Source: Hibiscus mutabilis
Lineage: Eukaryota > Streptophyta > Magnoliopsida > Malvales > Malvaceae
Direction: 5' to 3'
DNA length: 64,000 nt
Assembly (NCBI GenBank): GCA_019671005.1
Contig: CM033745.1
Span: forward strand, 1,469,780 to 1,533,779
The number at the start of each line of letters is the position of its first letter. The stretch's first letter is position 1. Positions 12,845 to 24,540 of the stretch are shown piece after piece. Both the position numbers and the translations under genes were made by a program. Below the pieces are notes generated by a model that saw only the letters and a list, made by a program, of their open reading frames with translations, made no database searches and was not told the origin of the DNA.

Positions 12845-12944
12845 NNNNNNNNNNNNNNNNNNNNNNNNNNNNNNNNNNNNNNNNNNNNNNNNNNNNNNNN
12901 NNNNNNNNNNNNNNNNNNNNNNNNNNNNNNNNNNNNNNNNNNNN
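12845..12944. other. assembly gap (100 N)
   Basis: Exactly 100 N, the usual placeholder for a gap of unknown size. It interrupts an RPT1 exon on one side and lies where the 3' part of the adjacent kinase gene should be on the other. Missing at least: RPT1 exon 1, its promoter, and the kinase C-terminal exons. Confidence 0.95.
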
Positions 12945-13047
12945 CACTATAGTATTGAGTCCATGTAATCATTTAAGTCAAAATCATGACTTAACATGAG
13001 AATATCACCAAGACCACTTGTTTCAAGTAAAATTTTCAGGTTCTAAC

Positions 13048-15495
13048 CTGTGATAGTTCTTCCTTTTCACCATCTGGCATTTTCTTTTGCGCAAGCATAT
13101 CTTCTTCTTTTCTCTATTTTTCAACATGATGGCATTTGTAAGTATAACATAGAAACTGAAACATAATGGAAGGTTTAATTATACAAACTAAGAGCCATAT
13201 GCCTGACAGTAGCATGCTAGCTAACCTTCAATGCCTGGATACGGTCACCAAGAGCAGGCAATCCATCTAGAAGTGTCCGCGCTATATAGTCATTTGACCT
13301 TGCTTGCTTAAAAAAAACATGTTTTAATAACTTCTTTGCTGAAGGTCTTTTTGAAGGATCTTTCACCAAGCAACTAGCAATCATTTGCTTGAAAGACTAA
13401 AGAGAAAGAGAAACACAACATGAACACGATATCCAGTTAAATCCAACTATTGAAAGTTATGGATTGATTAAAGCATACCTTAGAAAACTTCTTATCTCTT
13501 TCATAATCCAGGCCGGGAGGTGCATTTTGCAAAGTCATAAGCAATACCTAAGAACAACAAATAGGCTATAAATCAGAATAACTTTTGTTGTCCAGTAAAA
13601 GATCAGGATTATGTCAAATGGGGGCACAGAGGCTGTCCACCTTCATTGGAGGATATTTAGAAAAAGGAGCATGGCCATGAGCAAGCTCTAGTGCAGTTAT
13701 ACCAAACGACCAGATATCCGCCCTACATTGATATTGCCAAATAAACATCAACATGGTGCCACTTGAGGAGTATAAATGTACCTTTTGAGAAAACAATAGA
13801 TTTACTTGAAATCATAACCATGCAGTTGCTCCATAACCTCAGGCGCCATCCTGCAAATAATGGAGATGAAACTAGACCATAGATTATAAGAAGCATTAAA
13901 ACTTTTGCCTACTCTAAACAGGAAGAGAATATTTCCCTTAAGTCCAGTGAGATATCTCTTCAAAATTGAGATCCTCTATAACTAGGAACTCAATGAAATT
14001 TGGCACTCAGGAATCTTATCTAAGAACTAGAAACTCAATGAAATTTAGCCATAATAATGTTAACATACCAGCAAGGTGTCCCCACAAATGTATTCCTCAT
14101 GCGTTGCCTATCACCTGAGTCAAAAATGCAAGCTGAAACACCAAAGTCTCCCAACTTGATACCACCTTTGGAGTCGATGAGAATATTTCCAGCCTGTTGG
14201 AAAAGATCATTCAAGAAATAAGGACTTCAAATGGTATCAGAATTAATGGAGTTCACAACAAAGAAATCAAGATCATCCACTTGTTGTAAGAATACAAAAT
14301 AACCAACTCAAATATAAATTTGCAGAAATCAGAACCTCTGTCATAGAAGATATGCTATCTTTACTTACCTTACTGAGTTTCAGCATGTATGTCTCTTAAC
14401 TTGCAAATAAAATTGCTCAATTATACAGAATTAGAGATGAAAAAAACTGAACCATTAAAAGCTCATTTTTAAAACCCCCAAAGATTACATGTGTATAGTT
14501 CAAATCATATGACAAAGACAACCTATAATCACCACTAAAAGTTAAAAGCACACAAAACAGCTCTAAATCATTAAGATCATATACTTACTTTAACATCACG
14601 ATGTATGTGCCCATGATGATGAAGATACTCTAAACCTTTCAACACTTCACGAAGTACTGTTGCTATAACTACCTCCTCAAAACCATCAGGAAATGCTGCC
14701 TTTAGTATATGAAGACAAGATCCACCAGACATGTATGGCATTACAACCCATAGATTATGATCGCTAACAAAGGAGCAATGTGATTTAAGAACATTTGGAT
14801 GGTCAACCAAGACCATTGTTTGTGCCTCGCGAGAAATATTATTCTACACAAGCACAGTACGAGAATGATATCAAAACAACTAGAAATTTTATTAGCTGAA
14901 GCTAGGAAAAGAAGAGAGGCAGAATTAATATTAACAACTTTGGAACAATCATATTTGATGCAAAGGTACTCAAGCCTAACTCAAAATATACTAGCGATGT
15001 TTTCAGCGAAAAGACTGTTCTCCACAACTGATCCTATGAACATGACTCAATTCAAATATCAAAGATCCTTTTTCCAAAAAGCAAAATCTCATCAAATTGC
15101 TAATACAGAAAATTTTCAAAGTAGTTCAACCTTGTCCAGTAGAAAAGATGAAGCATATTTTTTTTAATACCGATCCATTCTTACATGACATTTAACTTGA
15201 TTCCTATAAGAAATGATCAAATCCAAAACTCAGCAAATGAAGAACCAATATCCCCCAGCCCCAACACACACAAAGTAATAATGATGACAATTAACTTGAA
15301 AGAAAACCAATAGCGGAATTGGAACCAGAGGATTACCAGATCACAGTTATCACGTTCAAAATCAAGAATTTTTATTGCAACAACTTCATCAAAGGGTATA
15401 CAGTGAGCTCGGCGCACGGAAGCGCTAACACCGTGCCCCACCTCCTCATGCAGTATATAATACTCCGGTCCAATTGGATACTTCTTCTTCTCCAT
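13048..15495 (-). CDS. STE20/GCK-type Ser/Thr protein kinase, BLUS1-like, 3' end missing
   Basis: Eight exons were assembled: 15495-15337, 14843-14589, 14193-14069, 13850-13806, 13722-13641, 13547-13479, 13396-13226, 13113-13048. All junctions are GT/AG and stay in frame for 324 codons. The kinase domain is complete: glycine loop GHGVSASV (residues 20-27), catalytic Lys in VAIKIL (42), HRDVK (134-138), DFG (154-156), GTPCWMAPEV (about 176-185), DIWSFGITALELAHG. The GTPCWMAPE signature is that of the STE20/germinal-centre kinase group. Sequence order and the linker after the domain (ending GEKEELSQ) match the plant family that includes BLUS1, the phototropin substrate of guard cells. The regulatory tail that should follow is absent between 13047 and the N run and is probably in the gap. 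The start has M-E-K-K-K and no in-frame alternative nearby. Which family member this is cannot be settled without the tail. Confidence 0.85.
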
Positions 15496-16260
15496 TGTAA
15501 TTTAGACCTCTCCTTCTCCTTCGCTGTCACAGAAACACAGCTTCCAATCGTCTCCCAGCTTTAAAAAGCAAAACTTGACAGCCAATCTTAAATGGGCATA
15601 CAGTTTGACGAAAAGCAATGACAACAATAATAAAATATAATTTGCAGTTTATTGAAGCTAACATAACATGTATGTTGAAACAAACAATCAATGGGACTAA
15701 ACTAACTGAATCATATACAAGCTAGCCTCGTTCTCTTAAATAGCAAGCAAAGGTGACCTAAGTCTAGAAAGAGATCCCAAAAGATACACAATTTTAATAA
15801 TGCAACCAGAAACATCTTAATGCTAAATACCCCACATATAAATATTTGATTCACATTCATTTCTATATCATATGAAACATCAAAAAAGAAAGAAAAAGCA
15901 AGACAAGAAAGGAACGAACCTGAAATCTTTTCAAACCCACATCCCAAAATAAAAAATAAACCCCCCCTGCATAAAAAGAAAGATGATGTATAGGAAAAAG
16001 AAAACCCAGGAAGAAAGGATGATGGGTTTAAATTAAAATAATGAAACGGAGAAGTTGAAGGGAAGAAATAATGATTACAGTGCAATGTATTCTTCACATG
16101 AGATAAAGAGAAGTGAAAAGAAAGGGAAGGGAAAAGGAAAGGTGTTAACAGAGAGGAGGCATTGATGATGGGATCAAAAGGGTCTTTGGTGTTTGTTTGG
16201 CATTGCTTTTGCTTTCCCGTGAAAAGAAAAGAGCAAAAAGAGAGAGACAGCGAGGCTCTC
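15496..16260 (-). promoter_or_regulatory. 5' leader and promoter region of the kinase gene (inferred)
   Basis: Upstream of the kinase ATG the minus strand reads a pyrimidine-rich leader (around 15496-15540 and again 15900-16260), as is common in plant 5' untranslated regions, possibly with a leader intron between them. No frame of interest and no clear TATA box were fixed. Purely positional inference. Confidence 0.3.
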
Positions 16261-18720
16261 AGAACATGCTAAATATCGTTTTGCATGCAGGAATCCCGCC
16301 ACTTGGGCTTTCGTTTTCTCCATCTTACTCTTTTTTTTTTCTCTCTCTAAAGGTTTTGATCTTTTTCTTCTTTAGTTGTCTAACATTTTTAATTCAAACT
16401 AACTAAGATTGTATATCTGATTTTAATTTTAATGAGCGAATCTTTCAGTGAATTTTTTTTGTATACGCAACACTTTAAATTCGAAATTTACTTAAACAAA
16501 ATCAAATTATTTATTATTTGGACTAACCTGTTAATTGATCTTTTCTTTTTAAATATTGTTGATAATCGGATTTCTGTTTTTTTTTTCATTTGAATTTTAA
16601 AAGTTTGAATAGGTTTGCATAATCGACTTTTTGATTTTTAAAATTATATAATATATATTTATTTACACTAAATATTTTTAGACATGTTTTTATTGGTTAT
16701 GTTAAACAAATTAACTAATATAGTTATATACGTTAGTATTATAAACTAAAGATTAAATTCTGATTTTTTTTATAATGTCTATATTAATCAAATCTTTCAC
16801 TATCTATAACTTATAAGATAATGAGTGTTTACTATTTAAAAAAATAACAGAGTGTTTAAGTATATTCAATCACACAAACACTTGTATAATATACTATAAT
16901 AATAATAATTGAACTCAACTCAATTAATTTTTATACAATATATTAAATATTTTTTTACATTAAAACAATTTGTGAAAGATGCATGAATTATGACGACGTT
17001 TAAGGAATTTTAAAAGGGCAGTTATTTTATTCTATGGTTTATGAGCCAAATATCTACCAAAAAGGTAATATATATGTGTCTGGTGACTGATTTTAAATGC
17101 AAATAGATGTACTTTGAGTGAAAATTGAAAACTAATTTTGGTGTAGTTTGGATGGTTTGTCTAATACAACTGATGTATCATTGCATCGTTTTTAAAGTGT
17201 TTTTTTTTTGTAATCATCAATCAATTAATTTAAATTGAGTATTACAAATGTTTATTATAGACAATAATTTAATTTATTTCGTTTGTTATAGACTTTTAAT
17301 TTAAGATTTTTTTATTAAATAATGAAATATTATATTTTTATGACGGGATTCAAACCTATACAAAATAAGGCAAGATGAGCATCCTTAGCCATTAAGTCAA
17401 TTAATGAATCTCTAATTTAAGATTTTATTAGGATGTGAATCCAACGAGTAGTCTCAATGAAAAAGATAATATTTATTTTAAAATATCTGAGTTCAGACAT
17501 CTTTATCTGAAAGGTGTGAGGGCATTGCCAAATGATTAAAAAAATTCAAAAAATAAATAAAAACTAATTTGTATTCAAAGAAAATCTTGTTTAATATTGT
17601 TATTGCTGATTATGAAGGCGTAAAAGGTAGAGAAAATATCCCGAGCCATGATCGAGTACCAAACGCTACGACTTAACCCATGATATACTCCCAATAAAAG
17701 CTGAGCTTAAAGGGGCCTTAATGGAATTGGACAGCTTTTCTACCAGCAGGCCGTTTGGAAAAGATCAATGATTAGCTGGGGGTTAAAGGGGACTCAATGA
17801 TTAGGTGGGCTTCAAGCCCAAATAAGACCATGCCGTAAAGTTAAGCGGACAGAGTTCACTGCCTTCACCTTTGCAGGCTTTCCCAACTTCAATCCGCAAC
17901 CTTCTCATTTTTTTTTTTTTTGAATTGGAAGTGAAGTAAATAAGAAAAGTAGCTAATCATAGCTTTACAATACGGAAGACCTTCGACGTCTCTAATAAGC
18001 AGATCTTGAATGCAAACCAGTGGGAGATCATGTATGACTACACCAACATCCCGTGTGGTTGCTATATTTATATTTAGAGGTGGACATTCGACCGATTTAA
18101 TTAAAATATATATATATATATATAGATAAAAAGATAATGTCAATAATGTAGAAGTACCTAAACTTGATTTGCTGATTGATTAATTAAAATTTTTTAATAG
18201 TTAGATTTTTATAGGATTGATCCCTTTACCTTTGAATTGTAAGTGAAGGCCTCGGAAGCTGCAATTGTAGCCGGGAAATGACAAGTTGACTAACAAAAAA
18301 CAAGAAAGTCTAAAACACAAATACGCGAGGAATTCAGAACATGCGGCCAGCCTATTCAATGGAGAATTTTCGAGGAAAAAAAAGCTAGAAAATTAATTAA
18401 GCCCACTTGATTGTAGTTGACAATTGACTGAGTAAAAGTCAAACCCTAAACTTTCGCAAAGTTATTTCAAGCTTAAGAAAAGAACATGCAGAGGTTGGAG
18501 AAATAAAACATATAAGAAAATGCCAGCTAACCGATACAAATCAAGAGATGATGTTATGTTTATCTCCATTCCATTTCCTGCATTAGTTTTCCCCATCATT
18601 TTATTAATTATAAAATCAACTAAATTAGTCATATCTTTTGAAACCAACTACAGACAATCAAAATTCTTCACTCAACTTAATCAGTTGGTGTAAGAATATT
18701 GGGGAAAGAAAAACAAAGTC
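16261..18720. other. AT-rich intergenic DNA with a SINE-like remnant
   Basis: Mostly A/T-rich with no gene. On the minus strand at about 17405-17340 a box A-like word (TTAATGGCTAAGGATG) precedes a box B-like word (GGTTTGAATCCC), which suggests a short tRNA-derived SINE fragment. A (TA)n run lies at 18105-18124. Frames in 17889-18647 look like chance. Confidence 0.4.
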
Positions 18721-18737
18721 AAACAGATGCAATTTCC

Positions 18738-18746
18738 TATAAATAG
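18738..18746 (+). promoter_or_regulatory. TATA box of the small membrane protein gene
   Basis: TATAAATAG lies 79 bases upstream of the ATG at 18825, followed by a CT-repeat leader (CTCTCTCTCTCTCTCT, about 18785-18801). This is a normal plant promoter and leader layout. Confidence 0.6.
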
Positions 18747-18824
18747 AAACGTACATGATGTGAAACCAAACACACGATTAGTTCCTCTCTCTCTCTCTCT
18801 CCAAGATAATCAGAAGAGAGAGAA

Positions 18825-19127
18825 ATGGGATATGTGCTGGTGTTTTCACTCCCCATGGTGGTTGTCTTCATCTTCCTATGCTTTGCTTGCTATGTCATGG
18901 GAAGAAACAAAGGGAGGCAAGAAGGGCGTGCATTGTCTGCTCAAGAGCTTGGCATTAATCCTCATCCACAGCCAATGGGCCCGGTGGTGGACGGTGTTAT
19001 GGCCACAGGCACACCTCCACCACCACCTCCGCCTTATCAACCATATCCTGCTGCATTCCCTTCTCCTACTCCTCATGCTCCTAATCCCCACTACATGAAG
19101 CAACAAAACGGCATGCTTGCTGTTTAA
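18825..19127 (+). CDS. small proline-rich membrane protein of unknown function
   Basis: A single-exon frame of 100 residues. Residues 4-24 (VLVFSLPMVVVFIFLCFACYV) are a strong hydrophobic segment, either signal anchor or transmembrane. Then comes a basic stretch GRNKGRQEGR (26-35), a neutral linker, and a proline-rich tail with seven prolines in a row near residue 63 and further P/Y/A repeats to NPHYMKQQ. Basic residues right after the membrane segment suggest the tail faces the cytosol (inference). A TATA box 79 bases upstream, a CT-rich leader and the normal codon pattern support a real gene; the overlapping frames on both strands are shadows. I do not recognise a named family. Confidence 0.65.
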   Translation: MGYVLVFSLPMVVVFIFLCFACYVMGRNKGRQEGRALSAQELGINPHPQPMGPVVDGVMATGTPPPPPPPYQPYPAAFPSPTPHAPNPHYMKQQNGMLAV

Positions 19128-19943
19128 AATTTCTCCTGAACTCCTTTGTTTTTCATGTTATTTGAACTGATTAAAGAAGCTCTTCCCAATTCCCATATTA
19201 GAGCTATATATGCTATGGTAATGTCTTGAATGTTTCTATTTTCTTTACCTTTCCTTTTGGTTTGTTAAATTAAGATCCCGTTATGATCTTGAATGCTGGA
19301 TGTTGCACAAAGCTTTATTATTTTTTGGTATAAAAAAGGTCTTATTCTAGACAGAGAAAAAACAAAGTTCAAATGTTTATGAATTGTTTTGTTTTGTTTA
19401 CTTACAAATTGAAATATAATCTTCCTTCAAAAAAAATTGAAATATAATCTTATTGTAACGGGTTGCTTTTTTATTTGGCCATTGTTATTCGGTTATTATT
19501 AGCAAAATCACTTTATTAGTATTTTATGCTCAAAAAAAGTTATTGGTATTTTATTAGGATTTAAAATTATAAATAATTTTCTTTTAAAATGTGTAATATT
19601 ATGCACAAGTTTTAATTTTTTATAATTATATATGAAATTTTGATTTGATTTAATTTACACAAATTACTGTCACAATTTTCAACACAAATATTATTTCATG
19701 ATTACATATTATAAATATATATAATTACATTAATCAATAAAAAATAAACTGATATATTTAAAAAAAATACAATTAAGCCAAAATAAAATTTTTCATATGC
19801 ATAGTTTTTAAAATATATATATATATACACAATTACACCAAATCATCAATCATATGTAAAAAAAAAAACGTAACAAGTGGAAGACGGGTCACGGGAGTTT
19901 TCGATTTGGTCTAAACCCAAAAATACAAACAGATAAAAAAAAA
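19128..19943. other. 3' UTR and AT-rich intergenic DNA
   Basis: The first 150 bases are the probable 3' untranslated region of the small membrane protein gene. The rest is A/T-rich with a (TA)n run near 19815-19827. Nothing else seen. Confidence 0.45.
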
Positions 19944-20024
19944 CTGGACAGCAGAATTCGAACCTGCGCGGGCAAAGCCCACATGATTTCTAGTCATGTC
20001 TGATAACTACCCCGGCACGTCCAC
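19944..20024 (-). tRNA. tRNA-Ser(AGA), degenerate copy
   Basis: The minus strand reads a serine-type tRNA with a long variable arm. It starts GTGGACGTGCC, has anticodon stem-loop CATGA-CTAGAAA-TCATG (anticodon AGA), a variable arm TGGGCTTTGCCCGC and T arm GCAGG-TTCGAAT-TCTGC. Defects: the first acceptor pair is G-G, the seventh is G-T, the T stem ends in G-T, and the D arm has several G-to-A or similar changes (GGGGTAGTTATCAGAC). The transitions look like methylation-driven decay. It may be inactive; tRNA-Ser length (81) fits. Confidence 0.75.
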
Positions 20025-20379
20025 TACAACTTAATCACTTTGACGTTTGAAATCTGGAAAATAATCAAATTATTCATTAATCTAAAATTGCATTTGTCAA
20101 TGAAACGTACCTTGTTGGATATTTAATATTATTTAAAATTTATGAATCAATATATATAGTAGTACATTTTTTAAATTTCATTTGTTTTATTGTATGTTAA
20201 TTATTATTTTCATATCTCTTATATTTATTCTGTATAATTATTTTTCGTCCTTGCCATTAGTTTATGATAAATAATATCCAAGAAGAGAAGATGACATAAC
20301 TATAATTATAATGTTAAGATGTCTTATTTAGTATTCAAAATTTTTGGTGTCGTATTTTCTTGCTGCCTTCAATAGTTAT

Positions 20380-21275
20380 TTAGCAGATTTCTAAGGCTTG
20401 CTCTGCCTTTCTTTGGAAAGATGTAGAGGGGTCAGCTCATGGAGCTCGAATTAGTTGGGAAAAGTTATGTCATCCAGAAAATGAAAGGGGCTTGGGTGGA
20501 GAAATACTTGCTTAAGGGGCAATCCATTTGGCAGGTTACGAGGAAGGAAAACTATAGCTGGGCATGGAAGCGCCTTTTGAGATTGAGAGATGACTTGGCT
20601 CATGTTGGGGTTATCCAGGGGTAGTACGATGCTTGTAAAGCCTGAGAGTCTTGCGGCATAAAAATGAGCGTGTGCCTTGGTGTCGGATTGTATGGAGAGG
20701 TTTATCTATTCCCAGGCATGCTTTTATTACTTAGCTTGTGATTTTAGAGATTGTTTACTAAGGCAAGAATAATTTCTTGGGGATGTCATATTGATCTTGT
20801 TTGTCTGCTGTGTGGGGATGGTCTCTTGAATCTAAGGACCATTTATTTTGAGATTGCATGTTTACTAGGCAGGTATGGGGTATGGGATATGGTGTTGATA
20901 CTTGTCAATTTGCTGTTCAGGTTGATGGCTGGGGCTGAGGGTCTGTTATGGGTGCAGGCTCATGGTAAGAGTAAGTTTTTGTTGGCAAATATCTTCTGTA
21001 TTTCTTAAAATTGCTTGAATTACTACATTTGACAGGAGCGTAATGGTTGTATGCATGTAAAGAGGGCTCGACTTATTACTGATGTTTACTTGCTGATTAG
21101 ACAAGATGTTAGATGGAGACCTGGGGGCAAGTTCATGTCCTCTGACTCGAATTTTAGATTGATTTTTGTATGGAGTCTATAATATTTTGCTAAGTTGATT
21201 TGTTAGTTGGTAATTGTATATTACAGTTGTAAATTTGAGGTTTTTGAATAATAAAAGTGCTACTTATCACAAAAA
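20380..21275 (+). mobile_element. LINE fragment: RT-associated zinc-binding (zf-RVT) region, broken
   Basis: In shifting frames the plus strand spells the C-terminal region of plant LINE reverse transcriptases: an ISWEKLCHPENERGLG block at about 20450-20495, PWCRIVWRGLSIPRHAF-like sequence near 20680-20725, and a zinc-binding stretch with CLLCGDG then a DCMF-like end near 20800-20870. Frameshifts and stops are frequent. The 3' end is AATAATAAAAGTGC followed by an A run at about 21275. This is a dead, 5'-truncated element. The two longer open frames inside it (20439-20624, 20751-21008) are off-frame pieces. Confidence 0.7.
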
Positions 21276-21865
21276 AAATCAGAGGAGAATCAGGATGTAG
21301 TGATTTGGCAAACAATTCACGAGTACTTATCTCAGCATTTCTACACCTTTTTATCCACTGGAAATTCCCAAAACCTAGCATTGCATTGGGTTGAAAAGGT
21401 TAGCCCTGGAGGCTTTAACGTTAAGCTGCATATAGAAAACTCGAGTCGTTACAAACTCATGAAAGTCGAATCACCTCATATTCAAAGAAAAAATGAGTTA
21501 CTAATTTATATCCGAAACAAACACGAGTCTACAACAATTCGAGAATCAAAAGTTATTACCTCCATAATGTATTTTTTTAATATATTTTTAAATAGCGTTG
21601 GGTTTTGACATTTTAATTCCCTATTCGAATGATGCAGTTATGTCTTCTTACAATGCAGTTGTCAGTTCAGAAGATATAGATATAATATAGAATCTGAAAT
21701 TCACCAGTTAACAAATCACAACCATCCATCTCAGCATTCTTATCCTTCTTCCCACCACTAGTCCCTCCCCTACCTGAATCTAAACCCCATCCCTCTCTTT
21801 CTTCATCATCAACAAGAAAATACCAGAAAAAAGGAAGAAGGAATCAAAGAAGAAAGACTCCCAAG
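21276..21865 (+). promoter_or_regulatory. PsaF upstream region
   Basis: No other gene lies here. The last 150 bases are C/T-rich (CCCTCTCTTTCTTCATCATC) and are probably the 5' leader of psaF. I could not fix light-response elements with confidence; TATA-like sequence lies near 21676-21686. Confidence 0.35.
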
Positions 21866-22528
21866 ATGTCTCTTACAATCCCAACTAATCTCTCAAAATC
21901 GCTTTTGAAGCCAAAGCTGAACTCCCAAGTTACCCCCAAGGATTCACCAAGATCATTGATCGTATGCTCCTCCTCCGACAAATCGGCTTCACCTCTCCAA
22001 GCCTTCTCAGCCGCTCTCGCTCTTTCTTCCATTCTTCTCTCGGCTCCACTCCCTGCTGTTGCCGACATCTCGGGGCTCACCCCATGCAAAGACTCCAAGC
22101 AATTCGCCAAGCGCGAGAAGCAGCAGATCAAGAAGCTGGAGTCGTCGTTGAAGCTTTACGCCCCCGACAGTGCACCGGCTCTGGCCATCAAAGCAACCAT
22201 CGAGAAAACCAAGAGGCGGTTCGACAACTATGGAAAGTACGGCCTGCTCTGCGGCTCCGACGGGTTGCCTCATTTGATAGTGAGCGGCGACCAGAGGCAC
22301 TGGGGTGAGTTCATCACCCCGGGGCTGTTGTTCTTGTACATCGCTGGGTGGATCGGGTGGGTGGGAAGAAGCTATCTCATTGCTATAAGCGATGAAAAGA
22401 AGCCAGCCATGAAGGAGATCATCATCGACGTGCCTTTGGCTACGAGCCTCATCTTCAGAGGCTTTATTTGGCCTGTCGCTGCCTACAGAGAGCTCGTCAA
22501 TGGTGACCTTGTTGTCAAGGACGTCTAA
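21866..22528 (+). CDS. psaF: photosystem I reaction centre subunit III, chloroplast precursor
   Basis: PsaF sits on the lumen side of photosystem I, where its lysine-rich N-terminal helices dock plastocyanin. The intronless frame has 220 residues, the normal length. Residues 1-66 form a two-part chloroplast and thylakoid targeting sequence: Ser/Thr/Lys-rich, then a hydrophobic thylakoid-transfer stretch ending in AVA. The mature protein starts DISGLTPCKDS at residue 67, giving 154 residues. The lysine-rich docking helix is KREKQQIKKLESSLK. A hydrophobic segment FITPGLLFLYIAGWIGWVG (about 145-163) crosses the membrane. No substitutions that would disable it were seen. Opposite-strand and +2 frames of up to 114 residues here are shadows. 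Confidence 0.97.
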   Translation: MSLTIPTNLSKSLLKPKLNSQVTPKDSPRSLIVCSSSDKSASPLQAFSAALALSSILLSAPLPAVADISGLTPCKDSKQFAKREKQQIKKLESSLKLYAPDSAPALAIKATIEKTKRRFDNYGKYGLLCGSDGLPHLIVSGDQRHWGEFITPGLLFLYIAGWIGWVGRSYLIAISDEKKPAMKEIIIDVPLATSLIFRGFIWPVAAYRELVNGDLVVKDV

Positions 22529-22898
22529 CTCTAATCTCCTCAGGTCTGCATCTCATCTTCATTTTTTTTATGAAAACAAAGCATTTGACTGTCTGACGAT
22601 TTGATTTGGTTTCATCTGATTTGTTCTGAGTATACAGAGATTGAATGGGACGACAACTAGGATGGGAAGCGCTTTAGACTGAATATTGATGGGAAAAAAG
22701 AGGCGTCTTGGGAAAATTCTTGTACTTATATATATGTAAAGTTTTCTGTAATCTTTATGTAATGCTACTGTTAAACATTTGGATCTGGTTTTTCTTCCTA
22801 TTTGATTTCAGTCATTATTATCCACATTTCATGTGACAATGTATACATATATGTGTTTTATAACCGGACCTATTCCGAGTAACATAGGCTTTAAGCCG
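22529..22898. other. psaF 3' UTR and spacer
   Basis: Untranslated tail of psaF to about 22760, then a short spacer before the convergent channel pseudogene. Confidence 0.5.
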
Positions 22899-24540
22899 TT
22901 ATTGATCATTGTTGACAAAACCAAGATGATCACCATCTCTAATTACATCAATATCATCAATCTCAACTCCTTCTTTGCTCACCACTTTAGCAGAAAAGAT
23001 CCCAAATTTCTTAGCTCCAAGGTCAAGCAACTTCTCATGGCTCTCCGGAAGAAGAACAAGCTTTCCATTTATTTGTCCCACTTCAGGGCAACTAATTACC
23101 ACTCTAGTGGAAGTAATAAATGAGTTATTAAGCCCCCTGGATCGAAGAACCGAAAGCAGGAAATCTTTCTCCCCACAATCTGCAGTTGACATTATACCTC
23201 GAGCTAGCATGTTCTCCGTCTCCGCTATAATGCCTTCCATAATCGGGTCATTCATGTCTTTCAAGTTGGCACAAGCGTTCTGTACCTACGGTAAAGAGCT
23301 GTGGCCTATGGCAAAGTACACCTATCTCACTGAATGTCACCGGCTTTCGCCTCTTTGACAACCTGTTCAACTCGTCTTTGAAAACCAATAGATCCACAGC
23401 ACCCATGACTAGGATGTCGAAATCCGTGGGCAATTCGTTCTGCAGGATGACATCTTCATTCGGAGGAAAATATTCAGCTTTGATCTCTGATGCCAGCGGG
23501 AAAAGGAAGTCCTTAGAAACACCGTGAAACAAGTAGACATTTTCAATAACGCTGTAGAAAAGATAATTTGAAATGCTTGATCGGATGGCTTTAGGAAGGG
23601 AACTGAGGGTCTCTTGCTGCTGCAGCGCTTCCGAACCTGTCTTGAACTTCAGATATAAATGATCAAGTATCTGATCTTCTAGGCGACGAGGCAATTGGTT
23701 CCGAACAGCAAAACTTGAAACTGCTTGAAGAAGGGATTCCCTAAATAGTTTAGTTCGGGTTGCTGAATGGGCAACCGAGTTTGTCATGTTTCCGAACAAA
23801 TACTAACACCATCCGACATTGATGAGCATGTATAAAATGACAAATGCCTTCTCCCCTGTATTCACGGGATGAATATCCCCATAGCCAACAGTAGTAAATG
23901 TAGTGATAGCCCAGTAAACTGATGTCACGTATCGACTGAACAAAGTCTGTTTTTCTTTGAAATCGGCTCCCAGGGATCATGAAATTTTGCACCTAGAAGA
24001 TAAATGCAGCATCCGGCACTATGAACGACAAAAATTAACACAAATAAGTTTCCAATACCGAACACAACAGTAGCTGTAGTTGTTGTCTTTCTCCAGTCTG
24101 GTAAACAAGGCACTGACTCTGCGGAGACGCCAAAGACGAAGCATGTTGAACATGCCATAGGAGCTAGGGGAGATCTTCTGAGCAAGTCCGGATGGGATGG
24201 TGGATATAATGTCGAAAATCAACCAGGATCTGCCATACTTGCAAGCAATTTTCTTCCGGTCATCGATAAATAAATAGGTGGCTTTATCAAGGTATGCAAC
24301 AAAGAAGGTGACGAGAATATCCAGGGCAAAGAATCCATTAACAACGTTATCGGTAACAGAGAGTACTGGGTGAGGTTTACGAAGGAACCCGAATTCGAAT
24401 GGTGAAACCCAAGCAGTATAGACGACCAGAATAACCAGAAAAGTCTCCCATATTCTGAACCGACGATCATGAGGATAAACAATGAATCTCCTGGTCTTGA
24501 CTCTCAAACACTGACGACTCAAACGTGCCTCCGTTTCTGT
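22899..24540 (-). pseudogene. AKT-type Shaker K+ channel, processed pseudogene (ankyrin part missing)
   Basis: Plant inward-rectifying K+ channels of the AKT type have six membrane segments, a TxVGYGD pore, a cyclic-nucleotide-binding-like domain, ankyrin repeats and a KHA tail. Reading leftwards: S1-S4 with voltage sensor MLRLWRLRRVSALF (24019-24522), S5, pore TTVGYGD (23895-23875), a CNBD with EYFPPNEDVILQNE (23248-23799), then a KHA tail with KLVLLPESHEKLLDLGAKKF (22899-23100). The frame shifts near 24100, 23990, 23800 and 23270 and there are internal stops. About 30 residues are lost after RLCQL near 23270, and the whole ankyrin block is absent. Homology runs uninterrupted by introns although such channel genes have many, so this is a retrocopy. 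The 5' end lacks an ATG and no poly-A tail remains. Confidence 0.88.

Noticed and set aside
12687..12999. Frames running through the N block
   Set aside because: They are produced by translating N; only the RPT1 exon piece at 12806-12844 is real.
14799..15167. 122-residue plus-strand frame in the kinase intron
   Set aside because: It lies antisense to a spliced kinase gene and has no recognisable domain.
21964..22308. Arg/Ser-rich frames on both strands within psaF
   Set aside because: Out-of-frame products of the GC-richer psaF coding sequence.
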